From the NCBI GenBank assembly GCA_024372495.1, contig CP099977.1, forward strand, positions 2,356,001 to 2,420,000: 64,000 bases of DNA, in the 5' to 3' direction. Shown piece by piece: positions 21,393-33,316 of this stretch. The notes beneath the pieces were generated by a model that saw only the letters and a list, made by a program, of their open reading frames with translations, had not been told where the DNA came from and did no database searches. Position 1 is the stretch's first letter; every line of letters starts with the position of its first letter. A program made the translations under genes and the position numbers. The stretch is from Pseudarthrobacter sp. Fe7 (GTDB lineage: Bacteria; Actinomycetota; Actinomycetes; Actinomycetales; Micrococcaceae).

Positions 21393-22748
21393 ATGGAACT
21401 CACCGCAGGTCTCGTTTGGCTCCTGGTAGCTTCAGCACTCGTGCTGTTCATGACCCCGGGCCTGGCATTCTTTTACGGCGGCATGACGCGCGCCAAGTCG
21501 GCACTGAACATGATGATGATGAGCTTCGTCGCCATTGGAACAGTCGGGATCATGTGGGTGCTGTGGGGCGCCTCTATGTCCACAAGCAACGAAGACAACT
21601 TCTACCAGATCTTCGCCAACCCGTTCAGCCACTTCGGCCTGCACAACTTCACTGATCCGGCGGACCTGCTCAAAGTGGGCTACGCCGCAACCTTCGCGAT
21701 TATCACAGTCGCGCTGATCTCCGGGGCCGTCGCGGACCGCGCAAAGTTCTCTGCCTGGGTGATTTTCACGCCCATCTGGGCCACTCTGGTCTACGCGCCG
21801 CTGGCGTTCATGGTTTGGGGCGGAGGACTCTTCTCCAAGGACGGCTGGTTCGGCCAGACCTTCGCTCCGGTCATCGACTTCGCCGGCGGCACCGTGGTCC
21901 ACATCAACGCCGGTGTGGCTGGCCTGGTGCTGGTGCTGATCATCGGAAACAGGAAGGGCTTCGGCAAGGACCCGAACCACCGCCCCCACAACATTCCGTT
22001 CGTCATGCTCGGCGCAGCCATCCTCTGGTTCGGCTGGTTCGGCTTCAACGCCGGAGCTGCCGCGACCGTTGAGCAGGCGGGCCTGATCTGGATCAACACC
22101 CTGGCAGCACCGGCGGCCGCTATGCTGGGCTGGCTTGCTGTCGAACGCATCCGGGACGGCCACCCCACGTCGCTGGGCGCCGCCTCGGGTGTAGTGGCCG
22201 GTCTGGTTGCGATCACTCCCGCCTGCGCCAACGTTTCACCCCTCGGTGCGATTGCCCTGGGCGTCGTTGCGGGTATCGCCTCAGCACTGGCCGTCGGCTT
22301 GAAGTTCAAGCTGGGTTATGACGATTCCCTGGACGTTGTGGGAGTCCACCTCGTCTCAGGTGTGATCGGAACCGTCGCCGTCGGCTTCCTGGCCACCCCC
22401 GAACAGGGAGCTGCCGGCTTGTTTTACGGCGGTGGCACCACCCAGCTTGTGGCCCAGGTTTTGGCCGCGCTGTTCTCCGTCGCCTTCACCGCAGTGATGA
22501 CCCTGATCATCGCCTACCCCATCCACAAGGCCATGGGCTTCCGCATCTCGGAACGCCAGGAGATCGCCGGTGCAGACCTTAGCCTGCATGCCGAGACTGC
22601 GTACGAGTTCGGCGTCGGGGGTCACGGCGGCAGCTTCCAGCCCCTTCACGACATGGTAATGGGCAAGGTCACATCCGAAAGCCGGGAATCGGCACCCGGT
22701 ACGCAGAAGGCACAGCCGGCAACAGGTAAGGAAAGCGTGGGGGCATGA
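21393..22748 (+). CDS. amtB: Ammonium transporter AmtB
   Basis: 451 residues from ATG 21393 with GAGAGGA just upstream. About 11 transmembrane segments. The pore histidines are recognisable in TVVHINAGVAG and VGVHLVSGVIG. The signature FYGGMTRAKSALNMMMMS is near the N-terminus. The C-terminal cytoplasmic tail (ETAYEFGVGGHGG) is the surface for PII docking. It overlaps glnK by ATGA, so transporter and regulator are made together. GlnR-like boxes upstream suggest induction under nitrogen limitation. Confidence 0.97.
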   Translation: MELTAGLVWLLVASALVLFMTPGLAFFYGGMTRAKSALNMMMMSFVAIGTVGIMWVLWGASMSTSNEDNFYQIFANPFSHFGLHNFTDPADLLKVGYAATFAIITVALISGAVADRAKFSAWVIFTPIWATLVYAPLAFMVWGGGLFSKDGWFGQTFAPVIDFAGGTVVHINAGVAGLVLVLIIGNRKGFGKDPNHRPHNIPFVMLGAAILWFGWFGFNAGAAATVEQAGLIWINTLAAPAAAMLGWLAVERIRDGHPTSLGAASGVVAGLVAITPACANVSPLGAIALGVVAGIASALAVGLKFKLGYDDSLDVVGVHLVSGVIGTVAVGFLATPEQGAAGLFYGGGTTQLVAQVLAALFSVAFTAVMTLIIAYPIHKAMGFRISERQEIAGADLSLHAETAYEFGVGGHGGSFQPLHDMVMGKVTSESRESAPGTQKAQPATGKESVGA

Positions 22749-23083
22749 AACTGATCACTGCAATCGTCAGGCCGGAAAAGCTCGAATCCATCAGGGAAGG
22801 CCTGGAAGCTTACGGTGTCCAGGGGCTGACCGTCAGCGCAGCCAGCGGGTACGGCCGGCAGCGCGGCTACACCGAGGTCTACCGCGGGGCGGAGTACAAC
22901 GTGGACCTCCTGCCCAAGATCCGGGTGGAAGTCCTGGCTACGGACGAGCAGGCCGACGACATCCTGGACGTGATCATCGCCAGTTCCAATACCGGCAGGG
23001 CCGGAGACGGCAAGGTCTGGACCATGGACGTCCATGAGGCAGTACGGGTCCGGACTGGAGAGCGCGGCGTCGCTGCCATCTAG
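22745..23083 (+). CDS. glnK: Nitrogen regulatory protein PII (GlnK type)
   Basis: 112 residues. PII signature YRGAEYNVDLLPK with the modifiable Tyr51 on the T-loop, and the C-terminal signature TGRAGDGKVWTMDV. It binds AmtB to close the ammonium channel and senses ATP/ADP and 2-oxoglutarate. In actinobacteria Tyr51 is adenylylated by GlnD; glnD is not in this window, although it often follows glnK. Here the operon ends in a terminator right after glnK. Confidence 0.97.
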   Translation: MKLITAIVRPEKLESIREGLEAYGVQGLTVSAASGYGRQRGYTEVYRGAEYNVDLLPKIRVEVLATDEQADDILDVIIASSNTGRAGDGKVWTMDVHEAVRVRTGERGVAAI

Positions 23084-23095
23084 GGCGAAGCACCA

Positions 23096-23137
23096 AAGAG
23101 GACGGGCGGGAACCGGAAGGTTCCCGCCCGTCCTCTT
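23096..23137. terminator. Bidirectional hairpin between glnK and zwf
   Basis: A perfect 17-bp stem (GAGGACGGGCGGGAACC and its complement) with loop GGAA lies between the convergent genes glnK and zwf. It is preceded by AA and followed by TT, which fits a shared intrinsic terminator. Confidence 0.8.
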
Positions 23138-23147
23138 GCCGTTGGGC

Positions 23148-24551
23148 TCAGTCGTCGTGCTGGTTGGTGGGCCAGGACGCCGGACCGGCGGACCCGGCGT
23201 CGTACTCCTCCAGCGGGACCTTGCCCTGTTCCCAGGCCTTGAGCACCGGCTCAACAATCCGCCAGCAGTCCTCCGCGGTGTCGGCCCGGACGGACAGCAG
23301 CGGATCGCCGCCCAGGACGCCTTCCAGGACTTCGCCGTAGGGCAGGAGGTCGGAGCCGCTCAGTTCCGCTTCCAGGGTGACCCGGCCCAGGCTGAAGATG
23401 TTCCCTGGGCCGTTGACGTCGACGTCGAACTCCAGCGTGTCCGGACCGAAACCGATCCGCAGCTGGTTGGGGGAGTCCACCCCGGTAAATCCCTTGGGGA
23501 GGTGCGGCACCGGAAGGAAGGTGACCACCGCTTCCTTGCGCTTGTCGCCCAGGGCCTTGCCCGAGCGCAGGAAGAACGGAACGCCGCGCCAGCGCCAGTT
23601 GTCGATGTCCACCTGGATTTCGGCCAGGGTCTCAGTCCCCTTGCCGGGATCCACGCCGTCCTCCTTGGCGTAGTCGGGCACGTCCTTGCCTGCCACAGTG
23701 CCCGCCGTATAGCGGGCCCTGCGCGTTGAGCCGGTGAACGGGGCGCTGACGCTGCTGGCGCGGAGGACAGCCGAGACGGCGTCGCGGAGGTCGCGCTCGC
23801 CGATGGTTGCGGGCGGCTCGATGGCCATCAGGGCCATGACCTCCAGCAAGTGGCTCTGGATCATGTCGCGCAGGGCGCCGGCGCCGTCGTAGTAGCGCGC
23901 CCTGCCTTCCAGCGCCAGGTCCTCGTCGAAGAAGATCTCCACCTTTTCCACGTGCTGCCGGTTCCACACCGGCTCCAGGAAGTTGTTGGCGAACCGCAGG
24001 CCCAGGATGTTCAGGACCGTGGCCTTGCCCAGGAAGTGGTCCACCCGGTGGATGTGGTCCTCCGGGACCAGGCGGGCGAGCGTCCGGTTGAGGGAGCGGG
24101 CCGATTCCTCGCTGGATCCGAACGGTTTCTCCATCACCAGGCGGGTGCCGTCCGGAACCTCGGCGGGTTCGAGCGCCTCGCATGCCGCCTGGCTGATCCG
24201 GGGCGGCAGCGCGAAGTACACGGCCACCGGGCCCTGCAGTCCGGCGAGGAGGCCGGCAAGGGCGCCCTTGGCCGTGACGTCCACCTGGTGGTAGGCGGTC
24301 TCCTTCTGCATGGACTCCAGCGCGCCCTTCCCGGGCTCATCCGCCGCGCCGGCTGCGGAGGCAAATGAAGACCGGACGCGGTCCCGCCACTGTTCAGGGG
24401 TCCATGGATCCGAGCCGGCCCCCACCAGGGCCAGGCCCTCCGTCCGGCCTGCCGCAGCGAGCCGGGCGAGGCCCGGCAGGAGGAGGCGGCCGGTGAGGTC
24501 GCCCGAGGCACCGAGGATGAGCAGGGTTTTCACAGTTGTTTGGCTCGTCAT
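23148..24551 (-). CDS. zwf: Glucose-6-phosphate dehydrogenase
   Basis: 467 residues from ATG 24551. N-terminal NADP motif LGASGDLTGRLLLP, VMEKPFG and the active-site signature RVDHFLGKATVLN. It makes 6-phosphoglucono-lactone and NADPH at the head of the pentose phosphate pathway. It stands alone here, not in the usual tkt-tal-zwf-opcA-pgl cluster, so it may be an additional zwf copy. gnd, the next oxidative step, is 33 kb away in the same window. It is divergent from ffh. Confidence 0.92.
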   Translation of the reverse strand: MTSQTTVKTLLILGASGDLTGRLLLPGLARLAAAGRTEGLALVGAGSDPWTPEQWRDRVRSSFASAAGAADEPGKGALESMQKETAYHQVDVTAKGALAGLLAGLQGPVAVYFALPPRISQAACEALEPAEVPDGTRLVMEKPFGSSEESARSLNRTLARLVPEDHIHRVDHFLGKATVLNILGLRFANNFLEPVWNRQHVEKVEIFFDEDLALEGRARYYDGAGALRDMIQSHLLEVMALMAIEPPATIGERDLRDAVSAVLRASSVSAPFTGSTRRARYTAGTVAGKDVPDYAKEDGVDPGKGTETLAEIQVDIDNWRWRGVPFFLRSGKALGDKRKEAVVTFLPVPHLPKGFTGVDSPNQLRIGFGPDTLEFDVDVNGPGNIFSLGRVTLEAELSGSDLLPYGEVLEGVLGGDPLLSVRADTAEDCWRIVEPVLKAWEQGKVPLEEYDAGSAGPASWPTNQHDD

Positions 24552-24635
24552 TTTGCCAGCATGCCATCTACCGTGCCCGACTTGATACCCTAGATAGTCG
24601 AGTCCCGATCATCTCCTGAAAGAAGTTCACGGCGC

Positions 24636-26221
24636 GTGTTCAATTCACTCTCTGACCGGTTGACAGCAACCTTCAAGAATCTCCGCGGCAAGGGCCGCCT
24701 GACGGAGGCCGATGTCGATGCCACCGTCCGCGAGATCCGCCGTGCCCTTTTGGACGCCGACGTCGCCGTTCCGGTGGTCCGCGAGTTCACCTCCAGGGTG
24801 CGCGAGCGTGCCCTTGGTGCCGAGGTTTCCGGCGCACTGAACCCCAGCCAGCAGATCGTCAAGATCGTCAACGAGGAACTCGTGGAAATCCTCGGCGGCG
24901 AAACCCGCCGGATCCGGCTGGCCAAGAACGGCCCCACCGTCATCATGCTTGCCGGCCTCCAGGGTGCGGGCAAGACCACCCTCGCCGGAAAGCTGTCCAA
25001 ATGGCTGAAGGCCCAGGGCCACAGCCCCATGCTGGTGGCCTGCGACCTGCAGCGCCCCAACGCCGTCACCCAGCTCCAGGTGGTGGGCCAGCGCGCCAAT
25101 GTGCCGGTCTTCGCCCCGCACCCGGGAGCCACCTCCACCGAGCCTGGACCAGCCTGCCGGTGACCCGGTCGCCGTCGCACGCGCCGGTGTAGAGGAAGCA
25201 CGCCAGAAGCTGCACGACGTCGTCATCGTCGACACCGCCGGCCGCCTGGGCGTGGACGCAGGCATGATGGAGCAGGCCCGCCAGATCCGCCGCGCCATCG
25301 TCCCCAACGAAGTCCTGTTCGTGATCGACTCCATGATCGGCCAGGACGCCGTGAACACCGCCCTCGCCTTCGACGAAGGCGTGAACTTCACCGGCATCGT
25401 GCTGTCCAAGCTCGACGGCGACGCCCGCGGCGGTGCCGCGCTGTCGGTTGCGTCGGTCACGGGCAAGCCCGTCATGTTCGCCTCCACGGGTGAAGGGCTG
25501 GATGATTTCGAGCTCTTCCACCCGGATCGGATGGCCTCGCGCATCCTGGACATGGGCGACATCCTCACGCTCATCGAACAGGCCGAAAAGGCGTGGGACA
25601 AGGATGAAGCTGCCCGGATGGCGAAGAAGTTCGCCGACCAGGAAGACTTCACCCTCGAAGACTTCCTGGCCCAGATGCAGCAGATCCGCAACATGGGCTC
25701 CATGAAGAAGATGCTCATGATGATGCCGGGTGCGCAGAACATCCGGCAGCAGGCTCGAACAGTTCGACGAGCGCGAGATTGACCGCGTTGAGGCGATCGT
25801 CCGGTCCATGACCCCGCACGAGCGGCTGGCGCCCAAGATCATCAACGGGTCACGGCGCGCCCGCATCGCCCGCGGCTCGGGCGTCCACGTGTCCGAGGTC
25901 AACGGACTGCTGGAACGCTTTGCCCAGGCCCAGAAGATGATGAAGAAGATGGCGCAGGGCGGCATGCCGGGAATGCCCGGGATGCCAGGCATGCCTGGAG
26001 CAGGCGGCGGTGCGCGGAAGAACGCCAAGAACGCGCCGAAGAAGAAGCCCAAGTCGGGAAACCCGGCCAAAGCGGCGCAGGAGCGCAAGGAGGCGGAAGC
26101 CCGACGCGCGAACGCTGCCAAGGCGCTGCCCACCGGTGCGGCTTTCGGCCAGCAGGGCGGCGACTTCGATCCGTCCCAGCTGAACCTGCCCAAGGGCTTC
26201 GACAAGTTCCTGGGCAAGTAG
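24636..26221 (+). CDS. ffh: Signal recognition particle protein Ffh (two apparent frameshifts)
   Basis: SRP54 GTPase that binds signal peptides and 4.5S RNA. It starts at GTG 24636 (FNSLSDRLTATF). The NG domain has LQGAGKTTLAGKLS, DTAGRLGVD and LDGDARGGAALS. A methionine-rich M domain follows, with a repetitive Met-Pro-Gly linker (GMPGMPGMPGMPGA) and a lysine-rich tail. The frame breaks at 25143 (GAGCCTGG for GAGCTGG) and 25752 (CAGGCTC for CAGCTC). Correction gives 527 residues. As an essential gene it cannot really be broken. It is followed by a long palindrome. Confidence 0.95.
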
Positions 26222-26234
26222 CAACCCAACTTGG

Positions 26235-26282
26235 TAGCGCCAGGTGTGTCGTGTTGACGGTTCAACACGACACCTGGCGCTA
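26235..26282. repeat. Long near-perfect palindrome after ffh
   Basis: The left arm at 26235-26257 and right arm at 26262-26282 pair over 21 bp with a two-base GT bulge on the left and a CGGT loop. The outer arm is TAGCGCCAGGTGT. There is no clear T-run after it. It may act as a terminator for ffh, or be a copy of a dispersed palindromic repeat; no second copy was noticed in this window. Confidence 0.6.
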
Positions 26283-26321
26283 TTTGCTTGGGATGTCGGC
26301 GCCGTCGAATAGGGTTGGGAC

Positions 26322-28984
<2,663 letters not shown>

Positions 28985-29063
28985 ACGAAGCTACCACAGC
29001 TACCCGGAAGAACCCCGTCACATTCTGTGGTGCTAGCCTGTCCGGGCATTGGAAGGAGCCAGG

Positions 29064-30146
29064 ATGGCAGAAGTAATCGAGTTCAGCGGTCCCGTTTTGA
29101 CCGGACCGCAGATGGTGGAGCGCGGAGCCTGGTCGGTAGACGGCCGGCTGACGTTCAGCAGGCCTGCAACGCTTCCAGGCCGCGTCCTGGCCGGCTGGGT
29201 CCTGCCCGGCTTCGTGGATGCCCACTGCCACATCGGGCTGGGCCCGTCCGGTCCCGTCGATTCCGGCACGGCCCAGGAGCAGGCAGCGGCCGACCTCAAC
29301 GCCGGAACCCTCCTGGTCCGCGACGCAGGCTCACCTGCTGACACCCGCTGGATGCAGGGCGGCCGGGACTTCCCGGTGCTCATCCGGGCCGGGCGCCATA
29401 TCGCCCGGACGCGCCGCTACCTTCGGGGCTTCGCTGAGGAGGTGGAGCCGGACGGCCTCGTGGAAGCCGTGCGCAAGCAGGCGCGCGACGGCGACGGCTG
29501 GGTCAAGCTGGTGGGGGACTGGATTGACCGAAGCGCCGGCGACCTGGCACCCTCCTTTCCCGCCGCCGTCGTCCGTGACGCTGTCCAGGCCGCCCATGAC
29601 GAGGGCGCAAGGGTGACGGCGCACTGCTTCGCCGAGGACACCCTGGACCAGATGCTCGATGCCGGAATCGACTGCATCGAGCACGCCACCGGCCTCCTGC
29701 CCCGGCACCTGCCCCGGTTCGCCGAACAAGGCGTACCAATCGTGCCTACCCTCATCAACATCGCCACGTTCCCAGAAATAGCGGCACAGGCGGACCCCAA
29801 GTTCCCGCGCTACGCCGCCCACATGCGTGCCCTCTGGGAGCGCAGGCTGGAACGGGTGGCGGAGGCCCATGCGGCGGGTGTGCGTATCTTCGCCGGGACC
29901 GACGCCGGCAGCGTGATCCGTCACGGCAGGATCGCAGACGAGATCCTCGCCCTGCACGGCGCCGGCCTGCCCGTGGCCGCGGCGCTGGACTCCGCCTGCT
30001 GGGCAGCCCGTGCGTGGCTGGGAGCGGACGGGCTGGAGGAGGGTGCCCGCGCCGACGTCGTCGTATGCCGGGAAGACCCGCGGGCCGTACCGGGAACGAT
30101 CACGTCGCTGGACCATATAGTGCTGGGCGGCCGCGTCATCCGTTGA
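29064..30146 (+). CDS. Metal-dependent amidohydrolase
   Basis: 360 residues from ATG 29064 with AAGGAG six bases upstream. Amidohydrolase superfamily pattern: a beta-sandwich start, LPGFVDAHCHIG (HxH), a Lys in DGWVKLVGDW, TAHCFAEDTL, ECIEHATG-type IEHATG, and FAGTDAGS with the metal Asp. It resembles the imidazolonepropionase/prolidase-like group. The substrate is unknown. It is divergent from thiC, whose riboswitch occupies the space between. Confidence 0.85.
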   Translation: MAEVIEFSGPVLTGPQMVERGAWSVDGRLTFSRPATLPGRVLAGWVLPGFVDAHCHIGLGPSGPVDSGTAQEQAAADLNAGTLLVRDAGSPADTRWMQGGRDFPVLIRAGRHIARTRRYLRGFAEEVEPDGLVEAVRKQARDGDGWVKLVGDWIDRSAGDLAPSFPAAVVRDAVQAAHDEGARVTAHCFAEDTLDQMLDAGIDCIEHATGLLPRHLPRFAEQGVPIVPTLINIATFPEIAAQADPKFPRYAAHMRALWERRLERVAEAHAAGVRIFAGTDAGSVIRHGRIADEILALHGAGLPVAAALDSACWAARAWLGADGLEEGARADVVVCREDPRAVPGTITSLDHIVLGGRVIR

Positions 30147-30165
30147 CGGAATGGCTGCCGGGGAC

Positions 30166-30194
30166 TTGGAATAAATTGAAGCTTCAAGTAATTT
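30166..30194 (+). promoter_or_regulatory. Candidate promoter with palindromic operator for the dioxygenase gene
   Basis: TTGGAA (30166-30171), 17 bases, then TAATTT (30189-30194). The spacer contains the perfect 12-bp palindrome TTGAAGCTTCAA at 30176-30187. A repressor bound there would block the promoter. The form resembles operators of MarR-type regulators that control ring-cleavage dioxygenases. Confidence 0.5.
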
Positions 30195-30245
30195 TAATAT
30201 GTGACAGGCCGCCAACGGGACGGCCACCAATGCAAGGAGCCTTCA

Positions 30246-31121
30246 ATGACCGCATCAGCCAGCAGCCAGGATCTTCTTCCTGCCGACCTCGCCATGGGCA
30301 CCGTGATGCTCAAAGTGGGTGACATGAAGGTCATGACCGACTACTACCAGCGCGCCCTGGGCCTTGAGATGGTGGCTGAGCAGGACGGCGGCCTCTACCT
30401 GGGCAGGCTCGGCAGACCGCTGGTCCACCTTGCGCCGGCCCCCGGGCTGCACCTTCCCGGCAGGGGAGAGGCGGGCCTGTTCCACACGGCATTGCTGTTC
30501 GAGGACCAGGCATCCCTTGCTGCCACCGTCGCCACGGCCGCCCAGTACGAGCCCCGGGCCTTCACCGGCAGCGCCGACCACCTGGTAAGCGAAGCCTTCT
30601 ACTTCACCGATCCCGAAGGCAACGGCATCGAACTGTACTGGGACCGCCCCCGCAGCAACTGGTCCTGGAACGGGACCGACGTGGTCATGGACAGCCTGGC
30701 ACTGCCGCCGCAGCGCTACTTGGAGCAGTACCTCACCGAGGAGTCCCTCGAAGGCCAGCGGCAAACAGCCGCTGGCGTGGGCCACGTCCACCTCCAGGTG
30801 GGCGATGTCCAGACCGCCCGGGACTTCTACGTGGGAACCCTTGGCTTCGAAAAGACGGCGGGCTGGCACGGGCAGGCCTTGTTCGTGTCCGCGGGCCGGT
30901 ACCACCACCACATGGCGATGAACGTCTGGAACAGCCGCGGCGCCGGTCCGCGCAAGGACACCCTGGGGCTGGGCGAGGTGCTCATCGAAGTTCCTTCCGG
31001 GGACGACGTCGGCGCGCTGGCTGACCGCCTGAAGGTGGCCGGAGTGCCCGCTCACCACACCGGCGCGGAGCTTAGCTTCGAGGACCCGTGGCGCAACCGG
31101 ATCCGGGTAGCCGCCCGCTGA
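30246..31121 (+). CDS. Extradiol (catechol-2,3-type) dioxygenase, two VOC domains
   Basis: 291 residues from ATG 30246 with AAGGAG upstream. Two vicinal-oxygen-chelate domains: residues ~18-135 (MLKVGDMKVMTDYYQRALG and a histidine in LFHTALLF) and ~175-290 (VHLQVGDVQTARDFY and a metal region YHHHMAMNVW). The pattern matches CatE/MhqO-type ring-cleavage enzymes, which detoxify quinones and catechols in bacilli. It is monocistronic and sits behind a palindromic operator. The natural substrate is not clear. Confidence 0.85.
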   Translation: MTASASSQDLLPADLAMGTVMLKVGDMKVMTDYYQRALGLEMVAEQDGGLYLGRLGRPLVHLAPAPGLHLPGRGEAGLFHTALLFEDQASLAATVATAAQYEPRAFTGSADHLVSEAFYFTDPEGNGIELYWDRPRSNWSWNGTDVVMDSLALPPQRYLEQYLTEESLEGQRQTAAGVGHVHLQVGDVQTARDFYVGTLGFEKTAGWHGQALFVSAGRYHHHMAMNVWNSRGAGPRKDTLGLGEVLIEVPSGDDVGALADRLKVAGVPAHHTGAELSFEDPWRNRIRVAAR

Positions 31122-31262
31122 TCACCCCCGCTTCCACGGCATGCCGCGCGAAGCGGGTCGGGCGTGCGCCGGCTGGTCCGCAACTACTAGGCTGATTCCG
31201 TACGGCCGGGCGGCAGGCAGCACCCGGCGCACAGTTCCGCCAACGGAAGAAGGGCACCAGCC

Positions 31263-31719
31263 ATGGGCTTCACCGAGATCTTTGTCGCCACCCATGACGC
31301 CGCGCTGAAGCGCGCCGGCATCCTTGACCAAGCAAACAGCTCCTCCGCGGAGGGCGCTCCGGCGGGCCAGGCGGTGCGGATCCAGGGAATCAGCGACTTC
31401 GAGGTGGAGCAGGCTCGGCGATCTTGCCGGAACTGCCGTCCATGCCGGAGGGGCCGATTATGAGCTGACCATGGTGGACGTGGCCAGCGACTCCCTCCTT
31501 GCCGTTCCACCGGCCATGGTCCGCGCCCTGGCCGACCTGCTCACCTACGAAACCGAAGGCGAGGGCAACGTCCTCGATGACGTCGCCGAGCAGTGGGCCG
31601 GCCAGGAGGACATGCCCTTTGGCGCCGCCCAGGCGCGGACCTATGTGAAGCAGTTGGCGGAAATTGCCGCCGGAATCAACGATTCGGAACGAACCGGACT
31701 TTACGTCTGGTCCGCATGA
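31263..31719 (+). CDS. Uncharacterised protein (one apparent frameshift)
   Basis: I do not recognise the family. ATG 31263 (GFTEIFVATHDAALKRAG) is preceded by GAAGAAGGGCACC. The frame breaks at 31412 (GAGCAGGCTCGG for GAGCAGCTCGG), and correction yields 151 residues ending RTGLYVWSA. It has no signal peptide or membrane segment and looks like a soluble alpha/beta protein with an acidic, helical C-terminal half (LLTYETEGEGNVLDDVAEQW). It lies alone between the dioxygenase and rpsP. Confidence 0.7.
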
Positions 31720-31983
31720 GACGTCCCGGCCCGTTCGTGGCAAGCCGGCATGGCCTGTCAGCAGCCTGCCGTGGCCTTCAGGCCGCCGGCGGCGCCACAA
31801 TGCCACACGCGGGAGCGCCAAGTCGAAATAACAGCGCTCATCTGGCACAATAAACAGGTACTCGATCTGCGTGGCCCCTCTCTCCGCGTCCGGATCCTGT
31901 CCTTCGAACCCGCAAGTATGGCCCGCCCCACGGGTGCAGAACGCCGGGTTCACCCCTTTTCTGAAACAGGAGTGACCACAAAA

Positions 31984-32406
31984 GTGGCCGTAAAGATTCG
32001 CCTTAAGCGCTTCGGCAAGATGCGCGCCCCGTACTACCGCATCGTCGTTGCGGACTCACGCACCAAGCGTGACGGCCGTGCCATCGAGGAGATCGGCAAG
32101 TACCACCCCACCGAAGAGCCCTCGTTCATCGAGGTCAACTCCGAGCGTGCACAGTACTGGCTCTCCGTCGGCGCCCAGCCGTCCGAGCAGGTTGCCGCGA
32201 TCCTGAAGATCACCGGTGACTGGCAGAAGTTCAAGGGCCTGCCGGGCCAGGAAGGCACCCTCAAGACCAAGGTCGCGAAGGAAGCTTTCGTTGCTCCGGA
32301 GAAGGGCTCGGTCATCATCCCGGAAGCCATCACCAAGAAGGCTTCCAAGTCTGACGCTGCCGAGGCCCCGGCCGACGCCGAAGCTGAGACCACCGAGGCT
32401 GAGTAG
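31984..32406 (+). CDS. rpsP: 30S ribosomal protein S16
   Basis: 140 residues from GTG 31984 ([21 protein letters not shown]), with AGGAG at 31968-31972. The S16 core covers the first ~80 residues. The rest is an Ala/Lys/Glu-rich extension typical of actinobacterial S16. It is the first gene of the S16-KhpA-RimM-TrmD-L19 operon. A possible promoter (TCGAAA, 17 bases, CACAAT) lies at about 31823-31851, leaving a 130-base leader. Confidence 0.97.
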   Translation: MAVKIRLKRFGKMRAPYYRIVVADSRTKRDGRAIEEIGKYHPTEEPSFIEVNSERAQYWLSVGAQPSEQVAAILKITGDWQKFKGLPGQEGTLKTKVAKEAFVAPEKGSVIIPEAITKKASKSDAAEAPADAEAETTEAE

Positions 32407-32407
32407 A

Positions 32408-32650
32408 TTGCTGGCAGAAGCGCTGGAGCACCTGGTCCGCGGAATCGTTGATTCCCCGGATGACGTCAAGGTCAGTTCCAAGAACAACCGCCGCGGGGAT
32501 ACCCTCGAGGTGCGCGTGCACCAGGACGACCTCGGACGGGTGATCGGCCGCCAGGGCCGCACCGCACGCGCACTGCGCACCGTGGTGGCAGCGCTGGCCG
32601 GCGGCGATCCGGTGAGGGTCGACGTCGTCGACACCGACCGTCGCCGCTGA
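32408..32650 (+). CDS. khpA: KH-domain RNA-binding protein KhpA
   Basis: 80 residues from TTG 32408, one base after the rpsP stop. The KH motif is VIGRQGRTARALRTVV (GxxG loop as GRQG). It begins LLAEALEHLVRGIVDSPDDV, the standard start of this family. The protein binds structured RNA and in Gram-positive bacteria partners KhpB. It is always found between rpsP and rimM. A strong hairpin follows. Confidence 0.93.
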   Translation: MLAEALEHLVRGIVDSPDDVKVSSKNNRRGDTLEVRVHQDDLGRVIGRQGRTARALRTVVAALAGGDPVRVDVVDTDRRR

Positions 32651-32673
32651 GCGTTCGGCAATATTCAGTTTTG

Positions 32674-32715
32674 CTCCGGCCCCTCCACCATCAGGTGGAG
32701 GGGCCGGAGTTCTTT
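32674..32715 (+). terminator. Strong hairpin with short T-tract between khpA and rimM
   Basis: A perfect 16-bp stem (CTCCGGCCCCTCCACC with its complement) and an ATCA loop, followed by TTCTTT. It has the form of an intrinsic terminator but sits inside the rpsP-rplS gene group, so it may only partly stop transcription or mark an RNA processing site. Confidence 0.7.
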
Positions 32716-32766
32716 CACAGCACAGTGCTTTGAGCACAAACACCACAACCCGGAACAGAGGAAAAG

Positions 32767-33316
32767 ATGCAGGCTGCAGGTGGCACGGATTGGCAAGCCG
32801 CACGGCATTCGCGGGGAAGTCACCGTCCAGGTGCTGACCGACGCCCCCGAGGACAGGTTCGTTCCCGGCACGGAGTTCGTGGTTGAGCCTGCCGCGTCCG
32901 GTCCCCTGACCGTGAGCAGTGCACGCTGGAACAAGGACATCCTGCTGCTCGGTTTCGAGGAAGTGGCGGACCGGAACCAGGCCGAAACCCTCCGCGGAGC
33001 CAAGCTTTTCATCGAAACCGAAGAGCTGGATGAGGACGACGACGACGAGGGCTGGTACGAGCACGAACTGGTCGGCCTGGAAGCCCGGGTCGGGTCCAAG
33101 GTGGTGGGCAAGGTGACGGCACTGAATACCATGCCGGTGCAGGACCTGCTGGTTGTCACCACCCCGAAGGGCGATGAGATCCTTATCCCGTTCGTGGAGC
33201 AGATCGTGCCCGAAGTAAACCCTGGCGAAGGCTTCATCCTCCTCACTCCGCCGGATGGCCTCTTCGAAATCAACGCGGACGAAGCCGCCGCCCTGGAAGC
33301 GGAAGGCAAGGAATAG
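32767..33316 (+). CDS. rimM: Ribosome maturation factor RimM (one apparent frameshift at its start)
   Basis: Helps 30S subunit assembly by binding S19. The true start is probably ATG 32767, behind GAGGAAAAG. The sequence reads CAGGCTGCAG, and removing one G at 32772 gives M-QLQVARIGKPHGIRGE, the normal RimM N-terminus, and 182 residues in total. An annotation without this correction would start at GTG 32780. The N-terminal RimM domain and C-terminal PRC barrel (GLEARVG...FVEQIVPEV) are both complete. It abuts trmD. Confidence 0.93.

Noticed and set aside
32780..33316. GTG 32780 as the start of RimM
   Set aside because: It drops the conserved N-terminal residues. Correcting one CAGCTG gives a better start at ATG 32767 behind a purine-rich ribosome-binding site.
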